Assembly: GCA_027484125.1 (NCBI GenBank)
Contig: JAIXUI010000009.1
Coordinates: 39,738-103,737, forward strand
Length of the DNA stretch: 64,000 nt
Reading direction: 5' to 3'
Source: Bacteroidota bacterium
GTDB taxonomy: Bacteria > Bacteroidota > Bacteroidia > UBA7662 > JAIXUI01
Under the pieces are notes generated by a model, which was given only the letters and a program-made list of their open reading frames with translations, did not search any database and was not told where the DNA came from. Positions within the stretch are counted from its first letter, which is position 1; every line of letters begins with the position of its first letter. The position numbers and the translations under genes are program-made. Positions 36,941 to 46,756 of this stretch are shown piece by piece.

Positions 36941-38998
36941 ATGAACAAAAGGCTGTTGTACGGAATTATCACGCTGTTGGCCATAACCATGGTTGGAATA
37001 TTGGGATTCCAGTATTTCTGGTTGAAGAATACCATCAGGTTGGAAACAGAATCCTTTGACAGAAAAGTTTATGACATCGCACAGCGGGTGAATCAGCAAT
37101 TGGAGGAAAAAGAAGCCCGTGATATGGTGAAAAAGGATATAACCAGGCTTATTGCTACTTCTGAGCCCGGTAGCCATTCAATTCCGGTTGAAGCTAAACC
37201 CTTGACTCCAAAAAAACTTGTGCCTAAAAGCGAGGTTCAGCCAGCTCCAAAAAACACTGCGACGGTTAGCCAAGAAAAGCCTTCCAGGCCAGGCAAAAAG
37301 GTTGAAATTATGTTGCCTTTTTCCGGTACAAACGCTCAAAAGCATATCAATCAAGCTGACTACTTTACGTTTCCGGAATTTCAAGATTTTGAGAGTTTTG
37401 AAAGACTAAAAGAATTTGAGCCATTATTGCAACTTGGTTTGGCTAATCAATTTGAAATCAATCAGTTATTAAGAGATTTTTTTCCTGAAATTATGATTGA
37501 AGACAGTCAAATTGTGGTTATGAAGAACAAAGGCAACTGGCCTCAAATGATACCATCGCCTCTTTATAAACGGCTTGATTCTTTGAAGACAAAAAGAATT
37601 AAAGCAGTCAACCAACAGGTAGCAAGATTTTTAAAGCCTGATTTTATTCAAGATTGCACAGCGCGTTGCGTTGATCAGGAAGTTAAAGGCCAGGAACAAT
37701 CTGGCTACAGAATGACTTTTGCAGGTCCTGTTAAAGCTCCTCAACCGAGTAAATCAACTAATCTAGTTGTTGCTGATAAAGCGGAAGAGCAAGAGGAGTT
37801 TGTTCAGAGAAAACTGAGCATAAAACAGTCAGAAATTGAAAGAAAAGCAGCTGAAAAAGCAATGATTAAAGCCAAAACGCTTGATCTCGAAATGAAAAAA
37901 GTGATGGTCAATTATTTCTCAGGTCAAAAAAACATCAAGGAAAGAATTGATTCAGCTGAAATTCAAATGATGTTGGCAAGCGAACTAAAAAAGTCAGGGA
38001 TTAATTTGCCGTTCGATTTTGCGGTTTTTCGCGGACATCAACCTGTTTACAGAACTGCCGGCCTGCTGAATAAAGGCCAAACAGAGAAAGAATTTACTGC
38101 TAAAGTTTACACTGCGGGCTTGTTTACCAATGATGTGGTAGATTCTAAACTCAGGCTTTCATTGGTATTTCCAGGGAAAGATGAATACATCATACAAAAT
38201 TTGTATGCCTTGGTTTTAGTTTCTGGAGCCTTAAGCTTGCTAATATTGACAGCATTTTTTGCTTCAGCTTGGGCTTTATTACGTCAAAAGAAAGTGTCTG
38301 ACATCAAGTCTGATTTCATTAACAACATGACGCATGAGTTTAAAACACCCATTGCTACCATTTCACTCGCAACAGATGCGCTGAAAAATCCGAAAGTTTA
38401 TCAAGATCAAAATCGAATACAGTACTATTCCGGCATTATCCGCGAAGAAAATAAACGCATGAATAAGCAAGTGGAAAAAGTCTTGCAAATGGCTCAATTA
38501 GAGCGAAAAGATTTGCAATTGAATAAAGAGCCGCTTTGCATTCACGATGTGATCCAACAAGCAGTTTCCATGCTAAGTCTTCAAGTAGAAGACCGTGGCG
38601 GAAAAATAGAAACCTACTTTTCAGCGGAAGACTGCGTTACCTCAGCTGATGAGGTTCATATGGCCAACGTATTTTTTAATTTAATAGATAATGCAAATAA
38701 ATACACCGATACCCAACCTGAGATAAAGCTCTATACGTATAACCATCAAGACCGAATTATCATTGAAGTTACGGACAACGGAAAAGGCATGAAACCAGAA
38801 ACCATTCGCCACTGTTTCGATAAATTCTACAGGGAATCTACCGGAAACAGGCATGATGTAAAAGGCTTCGGACTTGGACTTAGTTATGTCAAAGAAATTG
38901 TTGACATGCACTTGGGTGATATTAAGGTTAAAAGTGAACTCAACAAAGGAACAACGTTCGAAATAAGTCTACCGTTATGCAAAGCAAACAAGAATTAA
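36941..38998 (+). CDS. Sensor histidine kinase (RprX-like)
   Basis: N-term TM, long extracytoplasmic region, second TM, H-box FINNMTHEFKTPIATISLA, NLIDNANKYTD, VTDNGKGM, GFGLGLSYVKEIV. Confidence 0.9.
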   Translation: MNKRLLYGIITLLAITMVGILGFQYFWLKNTIRLETESFDRKVYDIAQRVNQQLEEKEARDMVKKDITRLIATSEPGSHSIPVEAKPLTPKKLVPKSEVQPAPKNTATVSQEKPSRPGKKVEIMLPFSGTNAQKHINQADYFTFPEFQDFESFERLKEFEPLLQLGLANQFEINQLLRDFFPEIMIEDSQIVVMKNKGNWPQMIPSPLYKRLDSLKTKRIKAVNQQVARFLKPDFIQDCTARCVDQEVKGQEQSGYRMTFAGPVKAPQPSKSTNLVVADKAEEQEEFVQRKLSIKQSEIERKAAEKAMIKAKTLDLEMKKVMVNYFSGQKNIKERIDSAEIQMMLASELKKSGINLPFDFAVFRGHQPVYRTAGLLNKGQTEKEFTAKVYTAGLFTNDVVDSKLRLSLVFPGKDEYIIQNLYALVLVSGALSLLILTAFFASAWALLRQKKVSDIKSDFINNMTHEFKTPIATISLATDALKNPKVYQDQNRIQYYSGIIREENKRMNKQVEKVLQMAQLERKDLQLNKEPLCIHDVIQQAVSMLSLQVEDRGGKIETYFSAEDCVTSADEVHMANVFFNLIDNANKYTDTQPEIKLYTYNHQDRIIIEVTDNGKGMKPETIRHCFDKFYRESTGNRHDVKGFGLGLSYVKEIVDMHLGDIKVKSELNKGTTFEISLPLCKANKN

Positions 38999-39720
38999 TG
39001 GAAACCGAGGTGCGCAGTAAAGTGCTGTCTGTACTCTTGGTAGAGGATGATCAGAATTTTGGTCGGGTCCTCAGAGACTACCTCGAATTGAATGACTTTA
39101 CCGTTACTCTTGCTCGTGATGGCATTGAAGGCCTCGCTTGGTTTCGGAAAGCTTCATTCGATTTGTGCTTGTTAGATGTGATGATGCCTAAGCTTGATGG
39201 TTTTGCATTAGCTAGAGAAATTCGAAAGGTAAATCCTGAAATGCCGATGCTTTTCCTGACTGCAAAAAATCAGAAAGCGGATATTTTGGAGGGTTTCCGC
39301 CTCGGAGCTGACGATTACATCACCAAACCGTTCGACTCGGAAGTGTTGCTGGCTAAAGTTAGAGCGATTGTTAATCGTAAACTATCGCTTGAAAGCCAGG
39401 AAGAAAATGAGTTTGTAGTGGGTAAGTTGAAGTTCAATTTCAAACTGCGAACCATTGTGAACACTGAAAATGGAAATGCACAGAAGTTGTCTCCCAAAGA
39501 AGCGGAACTGCTGAAAATGCTTTGTCAGCATAAAAATGACGTGCTAACTAGAGAAAAAGCACTCAAAACCATCTGGAAAGAGGACTCTTATTTTACCGCG
39601 AGAAGTATGGATGTTTTCATAGTTAAACTTAGAAAGTATTTAAAAGAGGACCCAAGCTTAACCATCCAAAACCTTCACCGTCATGGCTTTCAACTTAGTG
39701 AGCATGCGGTAGTCGCTTAA
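38998..39720 (+). CDS. OmpR-family response regulator (RprY-like)
   Basis: VLLVEDDQNFGRVLRDYL, LLDVMMPKLDGFALAREI, FLTAKNQKADILEGFRLGADDYITKPF; C-terminal winged helix KTIWKEDSYFTARSMDVFIVKLRKYLKEDP; TAATG stop/start with kinase. Confidence 0.92.
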   Translation: METEVRSKVLSVLLVEDDQNFGRVLRDYLELNDFTVTLARDGIEGLAWFRKASFDLCLLDVMMPKLDGFALAREIRKVNPEMPMLFLTAKNQKADILEGFRLGADDYITKPFDSEVLLAKVRAIVNRKLSLESQEENEFVVGKLKFNFKLRTIVNTENGNAQKLSPKEAELLKMLCQHKNDVLTREKALKTIWKEDSYFTARSMDVFIVKLRKYLKEDPSLTIQNLHRHGFQLSEHAVVA

Positions 39721-39741
39721 AGTTTATTTCTACTCTTAAAC

Positions 39742-39770
39742 AAAAAAGGCCGGATTTCCGGCCTTTTTTG
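39742..39770. terminator. Bidirectional intrinsic terminator
   Basis: AAAAAAGGCCGG-attt-CCGGCCTTTTTT. Confidence 0.88.
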
Positions 39771-39934
39771 TTTACTGCATCCTTAACATCAATGATAGAA
39801 TGTGTGAGAAACCTTGTTAAAGGCTATTGATTTCCAACCGTAAATCATTGGTTTGTTTCACTGTTTGAAGCAAGTTGGACTTACTTAGCATATGAAGAAT
39901 AGAAGCATGGTGGTTGAAAGCCTCAAACCTAGTG

Positions 39935-41026
39935 TCACCAAGTCATTAAAGTTTTCATTTTATGGAAAATAGCAGTATTCTCATATATGCCACCAAACAG
40001 TTCTGAACCAGGCCCGAAACTGTAAACTGGGATTAAAATGCCGGTGTGTTTTTTTGTTGTGAAAGCAGCATCGATGGTCCGTTTTTCTTTGCTTCCGCCA
40101 TTAATGGCAAGTCCTCCGGTTTCGTGATCGGCCGTTACTACTACCAAGGTTTCCCCGTCTTTTTCGGCAAATTGTAGTACTGTTTTAATGGTTTCGTCAA
40201 AGTCAATGGTTTCTCTGATGATGTAGTCAGGGTCATTGTTATGGCCACCCCAGTCAATTTGAGAACCTTCTACCATTAGAAAAAAGCCATTCTTGCTTAT
40301 ACTTAGCTTTTTTAATGCCAATTCAGTTGCTTTTGGAAGGTATGAGTTTCTGCCCTCTGACATTTTGGGTAATTCATCTTGTGCGATCAAGGCCAGCAAT
40401 TTAGTGCCTTTGCTTTTTTCAACTTCAGCTAATTGATCTGTGAAGAAGTAGCCCATTTTCTGCATTTCTTGAGTCAGGTTTCGTCCGTCCTCGCGCTTGG
40501 TAAAATACTGTCGGCCACCGCCAATGATGCAATCAGCCGATCCTGATAAGAAATCTAGAGCGATGGCTTCATTCATGGCCCTGCTAGGCTGGTGGGCCAC
40601 AAACGAGGCAGGTGTAGCATGGGTCACTGCGCAAGTAACCACCATGCCGGTTGCCAAACCGCGACGATGAGCTTCTTCTAAAATTGTTTCCTTGGCAGCA
40701 CCTGAGGAGTCGACCCCTATGGCACCATTGAAAGTTTTTTTACCGATTGAAAAGGCTGTTGCACCTGCTGCAGAATCGGTGATGAGATTGTCAGAGGAAT
40801 AACTTTTATGCAGCCCAATAACTGGTAATTTCTCCAGATGCAACCACATGCCATTGGCAACCATAGCAGCATACACTTGGGCCAATCCCATTCCATCACC
40901 AATCATCAGGATGATGTTTTTAGGTTTTTTCCTTTCGGTTTTAGAAGCAGAATGAGGCTGGTTTGATTTGCAGGAAATAAGGAGTATGCCCGCAGATAAA
41001 ATAAAGAGGCTGAGGTGTTTTTTCAT
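39935..41026 (-). CDS. Alkaline phosphatase (lipoprotein)
   Basis: ISCKSN lipobox-like; KNIILMIGDGMGLAQVYAA, TDSAAGATAFSIGKKTFNGAIGVD, VTADHETGGLAI; ATG 41026 overlaps upstream stop. Confidence 0.9.
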   Translation of the reverse strand: MKKHLSLFILSAGILLISCKSNQPHSASKTERKKPKNIILMIGDGMGLAQVYAAMVANGMWLHLEKLPVIGLHKSYSSDNLITDSAAGATAFSIGKKTFNGAIGVDSSGAAKETILEEAHRRGLATGMVVTCAVTHATPASFVAHQPSRAMNEAIALDFLSGSADCIIGGGRQYFTKREDGRNLTQEMQKMGYFFTDQLAEVEKSKGTKLLALIAQDELPKMSEGRNSYLPKATELALKKLSISKNGFFLMVEGSQIDWGGHNNDPDYIIRETIDFDETIKTVLQFAEKDGETLVVVTADHETGGLAINGGSKEKRTIDAAFTTKKHTGILIPVYSFGPGSELFGGIYENTAIFHKMKTLMTW

Positions 41027-41904
41027 TTTTTGATTACTGGGGGTTGTTCTGGGGCTAGGTAGGTTTTGCCATCTGGGTCGTTTCTGAGGTTTACATTCGA
41101 CTGAAAAACCCACTTGTTCTTCTTCCAAACATAGGCATCATAAGAGAGGTCAGGTACGTAATCGAAGCGCATGTCTTTGTTTTTTGGATTTGATGGAATC
41201 AAATGGTCCATCACAATCATTTTTTTATCCTTCACAAATCGCAACATCATCACAGCCTGCTTACTGTATTCCAATATTTTACGCTTCATAAGTTTACCTG
41301 TTGGTTTATCTTCAAACAAAGGCAAACCAAAAATGGCGCGTCCTTGTGCATTAAAGGTGAGGGTTTCAATAATTTTCCTCTGAGAAAAAGGCTCAAAGGT
41401 GTCGTGTCCAATTAAAGTATAGATGGCTTTATCGCCTTTTCCTGTTTGGATGATGTCATAATACTGGCAGCCTAGCCAGTTCATGATGCCAAGAGCAGTG
41501 TCTTCATTTGCGCCAAGCTGGTCTGAATTGTCAAAAAGAGGTACAATAGGTCGGGCTTTATTCGACTTCCGAATGATGCACCCATAATGTCTTACAGTTC
41601 CTTCTTCCATCTTTACCTGCCAGGTCAAAATTCTAAAGAGTTTATCAGGACTCTGTAGAACCGACATGGGACGTAACGTATCTAAATAATAGAGTGTATC
41701 ACCCTCTTCCTTAAGGGTTTGTACCAATAAACGGATAAAGTTAGCATTCGCTTCTGCCCGTTGATTGACGTTCTGTGATTCAGTTAATGTTTTCATTAAT
41801 CCTGACAGAGAATCCAGTTGAGCTGGAAGGCGTTTTTGTCCAGATACTGACTTTCCCAATAATCCCAATAGGAGCATGAGCCCACATGCAATTCGTGCAT
41901 TCAT
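41023..41904 (-). CDS. Hypothetical secreted protein
   Basis: Signal peptide [22 protein letters not shown]; no recognised domain; TATTTTTG -7 (41909-41916) 4 nt from start. Confidence 0.65.
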   Translation of the reverse strand: MNARIACGLMLLLGLLGKSVSGQKRLPAQLDSLSGLMKTLTESQNVNQRAEANANFIRLLVQTLKEEGDTLYYLDTLRPMSVLQSPDKLFRILTWQVKMEEGTVRHYGCIIRKSNKARPIVPLFDNSDQLGANEDTALGIMNWLGCQYYDIIQTGKGDKAIYTLIGHDTFEPFSQRKIIETLTFNAQGRAIFGLPLFEDKPTGKLMKRKILEYSKQAVMMLRFVKDKKMIVMDHLIPSNPKNKDMRFDYVPDLSYDAYVWKKNKWVFQSNVNLRNDPDGKTYLAPEQPPVIKK

Positions 41905-41958
41905 GCCGCAAAAATACCCCTCATTTTTGCCTATCTTCGGGCCGCATTAAAAAATAAC

Positions 41959-44478
41959 ATGTCGGAAGGGACAAAAATCATCCCCATCAATATCGAGGAT
42001 GAGATGAAAACCGCTTACATCGACTATTCGATGTCAGTGATTGTAGCGAGAGCATTACCAGATGTACGTGATGGTTTAAAACCAGTTCACAGAAGGGTTT
42101 TGTTTGGGATGCATGAATTAGGGGTAGGATGGAATAAACCTTACAAGAAATCGGCTCGTATCGTCGGTGAAGTGCTCGGTAAGTATCACCCTCACGGAGA
42201 TACTTCTGTTTACGACGCTATGGTGCGTTTAGCCCAAGATTGGAGCATGCGTTATACATTGGTGGACGGCCAAGGTAACTACGGCTCCATCGACGGTGAT
42301 AGTCCGGCAGCTATGCGTTATACCGAAGCCAGATTAACCAAGATGGCTGAAGAAATGATCGGTGAAATTGATCAGGAAACAGTTGATTTCCAGAACAACT
42401 TCGACGATTCTCTCCAAGAACCTAAGGTGCTTCCGGCTAAGATTCCTAATCTTCTGGTCAATGGTGCCTCAGGTATTGCGGTAGGTATGGCCACCAACAT
42501 GGCTCCACACAACCTCAGAGAGATCTGCCAAGCCATCATTGCTTACATCAACAACAAAGAAATTACGGTTGAAGAACTGCTTCCTATCGTTAAAGGGCCA
42601 GATTTTCCGACAGGTGCCATTATCTATGGATATGAAGGCGTAAAACAAGCGCTTCTTACCGGTCGTGGAAGGGTGGTCATGCGTGCAAAGTCCAACATTG
42701 AAACCTTGGATAATGGCCGCGAACGCATCGTATTTACTGAAATTCCTTACCAAGTTAACAAAGCGGATATGCTCTCCAAAATTGGAGACCTCATCAACGA
42801 CAAAAAACTGGAAGGAATCTCTGACCTACGGGATGAATCTAACCGAGAAGGTATTCGCATCGTCTTCGATATCAAACGTGACGCGATGGCCTCGGTGGTA
42901 CTCAACCATCTTTACAAATATTCAGCGTTACAGAGCAGTTTTTCAGTTAACAACATCGCGCTTGTTAATGGAAAGCCCGAGACCCTGAATACCCTCGACA
43001 TGATTCGCCACTATGTAGATCACCGTCACGAAGTGGTAATCAGAAGAACCAAGTATTTATTGAGAGAAGCCGAAAAGCGTGCTCATATATTACGTGGGTT
43101 AATCATCGCAGTTGACAACATCGACGAGGTGGTTCGAATTATTCGGGAGTCCTCAACGCCTCAGGCTGCGATGGATAACTTGATGGCTCGATTCGACTTA
43201 GACGAAATTCAGACTCGCGCCATTCTGGATATGCCGCTACGCAGGCTTACAGGACTGGAAATTGAAAAACTGAAAGCGGAATACGATGAACTGATGATTA
43301 AGATCGCGGATTATCAGGACATTCTTTCAAATGAAGAACGCCGCATGGGCATTATTCGTGATGAGGTAGCTGAAATCAATCAGAAGTACGGCGATGAGCG
43401 TCGTTCCATCATCGAGTATGCGGCGGAGGAATTTAGAATGGAGGATATGATAGCCGATGAGGACGTGGTAATTACCATTTCTCATATGGGCTACATCAAA
43501 CGTACTCCTTTAACGGAGTATCGTAAGCAAAATAGGGGAGGGCGCGGTTTTACTGGTTCTTCTACCAGAAATGAGGATTTCATTGAGCATATTTTTATTG
43601 CTTCCACCCACAACTACATGCTGTTCTTTACTGAAACAGGCAAATGTTTCTGGGCGAAAGTGTATGAAATTCCGGAAGCTGGAAAGAATTCTCGCGGACG
43701 TGCGGTTCAAAACATGCTGAACATTGCGGCTGAAGATAAAATCAGGGCATATCTGAATGTTAAAAATCTTTCAGATGAAACTTATCTCAATGAGACGTAC
43801 ATCATGTTTGCAACTCGTCAGGGTGTAATCAAGAAAACCCAACTCGAAGCGTTCTCTCGTCCTCGCGCAAACGGAATTACGGCTTTGAATATCAATGAGG
43901 GAGACCGTTTGATTGAAGCAAAACTTACCACCGGAAACAGTGAGGTGCTCTTAGCCGTTCGCTCTGGTCGTGCTATCAGATTCCATGAGTCTAAAGTGAG
44001 AGCTATGGGCAGATCGGCCACCGGGGTAAGAGGCATTGAACTAGATGATGAACAGGATGAAGTGATTGGCATGGTCTGTGTCGATGACCTCGAAAGATCT
44101 GTACTCGTGCTTTCAGAAAATGGATATGGAAAACGTTCAGCCTTGGAAGATTATCGAATCACTAACCGTGGCGGTAAAGGGGTGAAAACACTTAACATCA
44201 CAGACAAAACTGGGGTATTGGTGGCCATTACTGATGTTTCTGATGCAGACGATTTAATGATTATCAATAAATCTGGAGTAACCATTCGAATTGGGGTGAA
44301 AGATCTTCGCATTATGGGAAGAAATACCCAAGGGGTTCGACTCATTAAATTGGATGACGATGACAGCATCGCCTCTATTGCAAGAGTTGCCAGGGATGAA
44401 GAGGAAGAAGCAACGGACGGTGAAACAAATACTGAAGAAAACAACCCTTCAACAGACGATACTCAAGTAACCGAATAA
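41959..44478 (+). CDS. gyrA: DNA gyrase subunit A
   Basis: [49 protein letters not shown], catalytic region [16 protein letters not shown]; acidic C-terminal tail. Confidence 0.97.
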   Translation: MSEGTKIIPINIEDEMKTAYIDYSMSVIVARALPDVRDGLKPVHRRVLFGMHELGVGWNKPYKKSARIVGEVLGKYHPHGDTSVYDAMVRLAQDWSMRYTLVDGQGNYGSIDGDSPAAMRYTEARLTKMAEEMIGEIDQETVDFQNNFDDSLQEPKVLPAKIPNLLVNGASGIAVGMATNMAPHNLREICQAIIAYINNKEITVEELLPIVKGPDFPTGAIIYGYEGVKQALLTGRGRVVMRAKSNIETLDNGRERIVFTEIPYQVNKADMLSKIGDLINDKKLEGISDLRDESNREGIRIVFDIKRDAMASVVLNHLYKYSALQSSFSVNNIALVNGKPETLNTLDMIRHYVDHRHEVVIRRTKYLLREAEKRAHILRGLIIAVDNIDEVVRIIRESSTPQAAMDNLMARFDLDEIQTRAILDMPLRRLTGLEIEKLKAEYDELMIKIADYQDILSNEERRMGIIRDEVAEINQKYGDERRSIIEYAAEEFRMEDMIADEDVVITISHMGYIKRTPLTEYRKQNRGGRGFTGSSTRNEDFIEHIFIASTHNYMLFFTETGKCFWAKVYEIPEAGKNSRGRAVQNMLNIAAEDKIRAYLNVKNLSDETYLNETYIMFATRQGVIKKTQLEAFSRPRANGITALNINEGDRLIEAKLTTGNSEVLLAVRSGRAIRFHESKVRAMGRSATGVRGIELDDEQDEVIGMVCVDDLERSVLVLSENGYGKRSALEDYRITNRGGKGVKTLNITDKTGVLVAITDVSDADDLMIINKSGVTIRIGVKDLRIMGRNTQGVRLIKLDDDDSIASIARVARDEEEEATDGETNTEENNPSTDDTQVTE

Positions 44479-44479
44479 C

Positions 44480-45631
44480 ATGAGAAAATTCTTACTGGTT
44501 CTGTTATTAACCGGAACCACTTCACTCGCTTTCGCACAAAAGTTTAAAGTACAGAGTGCGATCATCCATTACCGAAATGGTGAATTAAAAGAAGCCATGA
44601 CAGTGATTGATGAAGCAGTCCAAAGTTCCTCAACCGCTCAAGATGCCAAAGCTTGGTATTGGAGAGGAACCGTTTACTGGGATCTTTACGGTAAGGACAC
44701 TACTAGAAAAATACATCCTGATCCTCTTCCAGTCGCCATAGAAAGTTTTACCAAATGCCTGGAGTTTGATAAAAAGGACGACTTTAAAGAAGATCCGGAA
44801 AATGCCGATAGAATGTTGAAGTATGCAAAAGCCTATCAGCTTAATGAATACTACAACAAAGGCATAAATAAATACAATAAAGGCGATTATGCCGGTGCGC
44901 TTGCAGATTTCGAAGTACTCATTGCCTCCAATCCAATAGATAGCAATATCTTTTTAAACGCAGGAGTTTTTGCAGAAAAAGCAGGTCAAAGGTCAAAAGC
45001 CATAAAGTACTATCAAGAAGCACTTAATCGCAAACTTCAGAAGCCACAGATTTACACCAGCATGGCTAATCTGTACAAAGCTGAAAAAGATACTGCTGCT
45101 GCTTTAGCTACTTTGGCCATAGGTCGTCAGCAATTCCCAGGAGAGAAAGCGTTGGTGGTTGAAGAAGTCAACATTTACCTTGCTTCCAACAAGTCTGACA
45201 AAGCACTTGAAATGCTCTCTAAAGCCATTGAACTCGATCCTAAAAACTCTTCCTTGTATTTTGCTAAAGGTAAATGCTATGATGATTTAAAAGACAGAGC
45301 CAATGCTGAGATTTTCTACAAAAAGAGCTTTGAAGTAGATCCTACTTACTTTGATGGATACTACAACCTTGGCATCATGTACTTCAATGATGGCGCCGAC
45401 ATTACCAATGCTGCCAATAAAGTGCCTGCAAAGGATGTAAAGAAGTATAACGAGTTAAAGAAAAAAGCTCAGGATGCTTTCAAAGCAGCGCAACCTTACC
45501 TTGAAAAAGGGCTTGAACTACAGCCTAAAGACTTCAACACGTTGCTAGCACTTCAGCAGCTTTATGCCAATATCAATATGCTGGAGAAGTCCAAAGAAAT
45601 GAAAGACAGAAAAGAAGCGTTACGTAAATAA
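44480..45631 (+). CDS. Secreted tetratricopeptide-repeat protein
   Basis: Signal peptide MRKFLLVLLLTGTTSLAFAQ; repeated TPR motifs (YNKGDYAGALADFEVLIASNP, KAIKYYQEALNRK, ALEMLSKAIELDPKN). Confidence 0.88.
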   Translation: MRKFLLVLLLTGTTSLAFAQKFKVQSAIIHYRNGELKEAMTVIDEAVQSSSTAQDAKAWYWRGTVYWDLYGKDTTRKIHPDPLPVAIESFTKCLEFDKKDDFKEDPENADRMLKYAKAYQLNEYYNKGINKYNKGDYAGALADFEVLIASNPIDSNIFLNAGVFAEKAGQRSKAIKYYQEALNRKLQKPQIYTSMANLYKAEKDTAAALATLAIGRQQFPGEKALVVEEVNIYLASNKSDKALEMLSKAIELDPKNSSLYFAKGKCYDDLKDRANAEIFYKKSFEVDPTYFDGYYNLGIMYFNDGADITNAANKVPAKDVKKYNELKKKAQDAFKAAQPYLEKGLELQPKDFNTLLALQQLYANINMLEKSKEMKDRKEALRK

Positions 45632-45657
45632 CCGCGCTGAATTTCCTTAGCAATTAT

Positions 45658-45688
45658 GAAAGAGGCTCAATTGAGCCTCTTTTTTTTG
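45658..45688 (+). terminator. Intrinsic terminator downstream of the TPR gene
   Basis: AAAGAGGCTC-aatt-GAGCCTCTTTTTTT. Confidence 0.85.
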
Positions 45689-45712
45689 CCCTTTTTTCAT
45701 CATTTTTGCCCT

Positions 45713-46255
45713 ATGATGAACCAACTACAAAGTCGTCAATGGGCTATGTTCGTATTGCTAATTGGCATAGCCGCAATTTCCAGAGCTCTTCCACATCCAC
45801 CCAACTTTACACCTATAGGAGGAATGGCCTTATTCGCTGGCGCAGTTATGCCTCATTTAGCTGTGGCTTTACTGCTCCCGCTCGCTTCTTTGATTATTGG
45901 AGATTATCTTTTCTTAGGGGGCGGGTACGAAGGCTCTTGGGTGGTTTATTTATCATTTGCTATGATTACACTTTTCGGTAGGCTTGGACTTAAGCATTTT
46001 AACCAGCCACTGAGAATTTTTGGTAGCGCACTTCTAGCCTCACTCTTTTTCTTCATTACTACCAATTTAGCAGTTTGGTATGGCAGCAACTTCTACACCC
46101 AAGATTTTGCCGGCTTAACTACTTGTTACACCATGGCGCTTCCATTTTTTGGAAACTCTATCGCAGGGGATGTCTTTTTCTCCGCTTTCTTTTTTGCATC
46201 TTGGAAGTGGATTGCACGTCCCAACAATCAGTCTGTTACCAATCAAGTTGTGTAA
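45713..46255 (+). CDS. Integral membrane protein, DUF6580-like putative transport protein
   Basis: ALPHPPNFTPIGGMALFAGA, about five TM segments; ORF-track start 45656 lies before the terminator hairpin so ATG 45713 preferred. Confidence 0.65.
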   Translation: MMNQLQSRQWAMFVLLIGIAAISRALPHPPNFTPIGGMALFAGAVMPHLAVALLLPLASLIIGDYLFLGGGYEGSWVVYLSFAMITLFGRLGLKHFNQPLRIFGSALLASLFFFITTNLAVWYGSNFYTQDFAGLTTCYTMALPFFGNSIAGDVFFSAFFFASWKWIARPNNQSVTNQVV

Positions 46256-46277
46256 GTCGTTAAACCTGATTTTTCAC

Positions 46278-46318
46278 AACAAAAAATGCCTGAGCTCTAC
46301 GCTCAGGCTTTTTTGTTG
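46278..46318. terminator. Long hairpin terminator
   Basis: CAACAAAAAA(t)GCCTGAGC-tctac-GCTCAGGCTTTTTTGTTG. Confidence 0.85.
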
Positions 46319-46696
46319 TAATGTAGTCCGCTGTAATCTATTGCTTGTGGGAATCTCCATTTTTATATCCAAAACTTTTAACATGGGAGTGTTTTAAAGA
46401 ATGAAGTTTGAGCTTAAGAGGTAACTAAGTTCTTCCTTACCATGGAAACTACATTTACTTAAATCCAAAACATCTTCTTTGACTTGAGTGGATAATTAAA
46501 GATGGATGGGTAGTAGAGACAAAGACCTCTATGATTGCTTAATAAAAGTTTAGAAAATGAAGTGGTTAGTTTGGAAATAGCTAAAAGAAATATTTGCTAT
46601 GCATTGTAAAAGTTGCTGAAAGCTAATCCCAATCACTTTTGATTTTAATCTTAAATGCCGATAGCCTAACAAAATCTAATGAGAACATTGAAGTTA

Positions 46697-46743
46697 AAGT
46701 GTAAAAAAAGCCACATGATTTTCATGTGGCTTTTTTTACACTT
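46697..46743. terminator. Perfect 22-bp-stem bidirectional terminator at 3' end of the TonB receptor gene
   Basis: AAGTGTAAAAAAAGCCACATGA-ttt-TCATGTGGCTTTTTTTACACTT. Confidence 0.9.
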
Positions 46744-46756
46744 GGGACGGTCAGGC

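Noticed and set aside
45656-45712. N-terminal extension MKEAQLSLFFLPFFHHFCP of the membrane protein
   Set aside because: It overlaps the TPR-gene terminator hairpin; ATG 45713 fits better.
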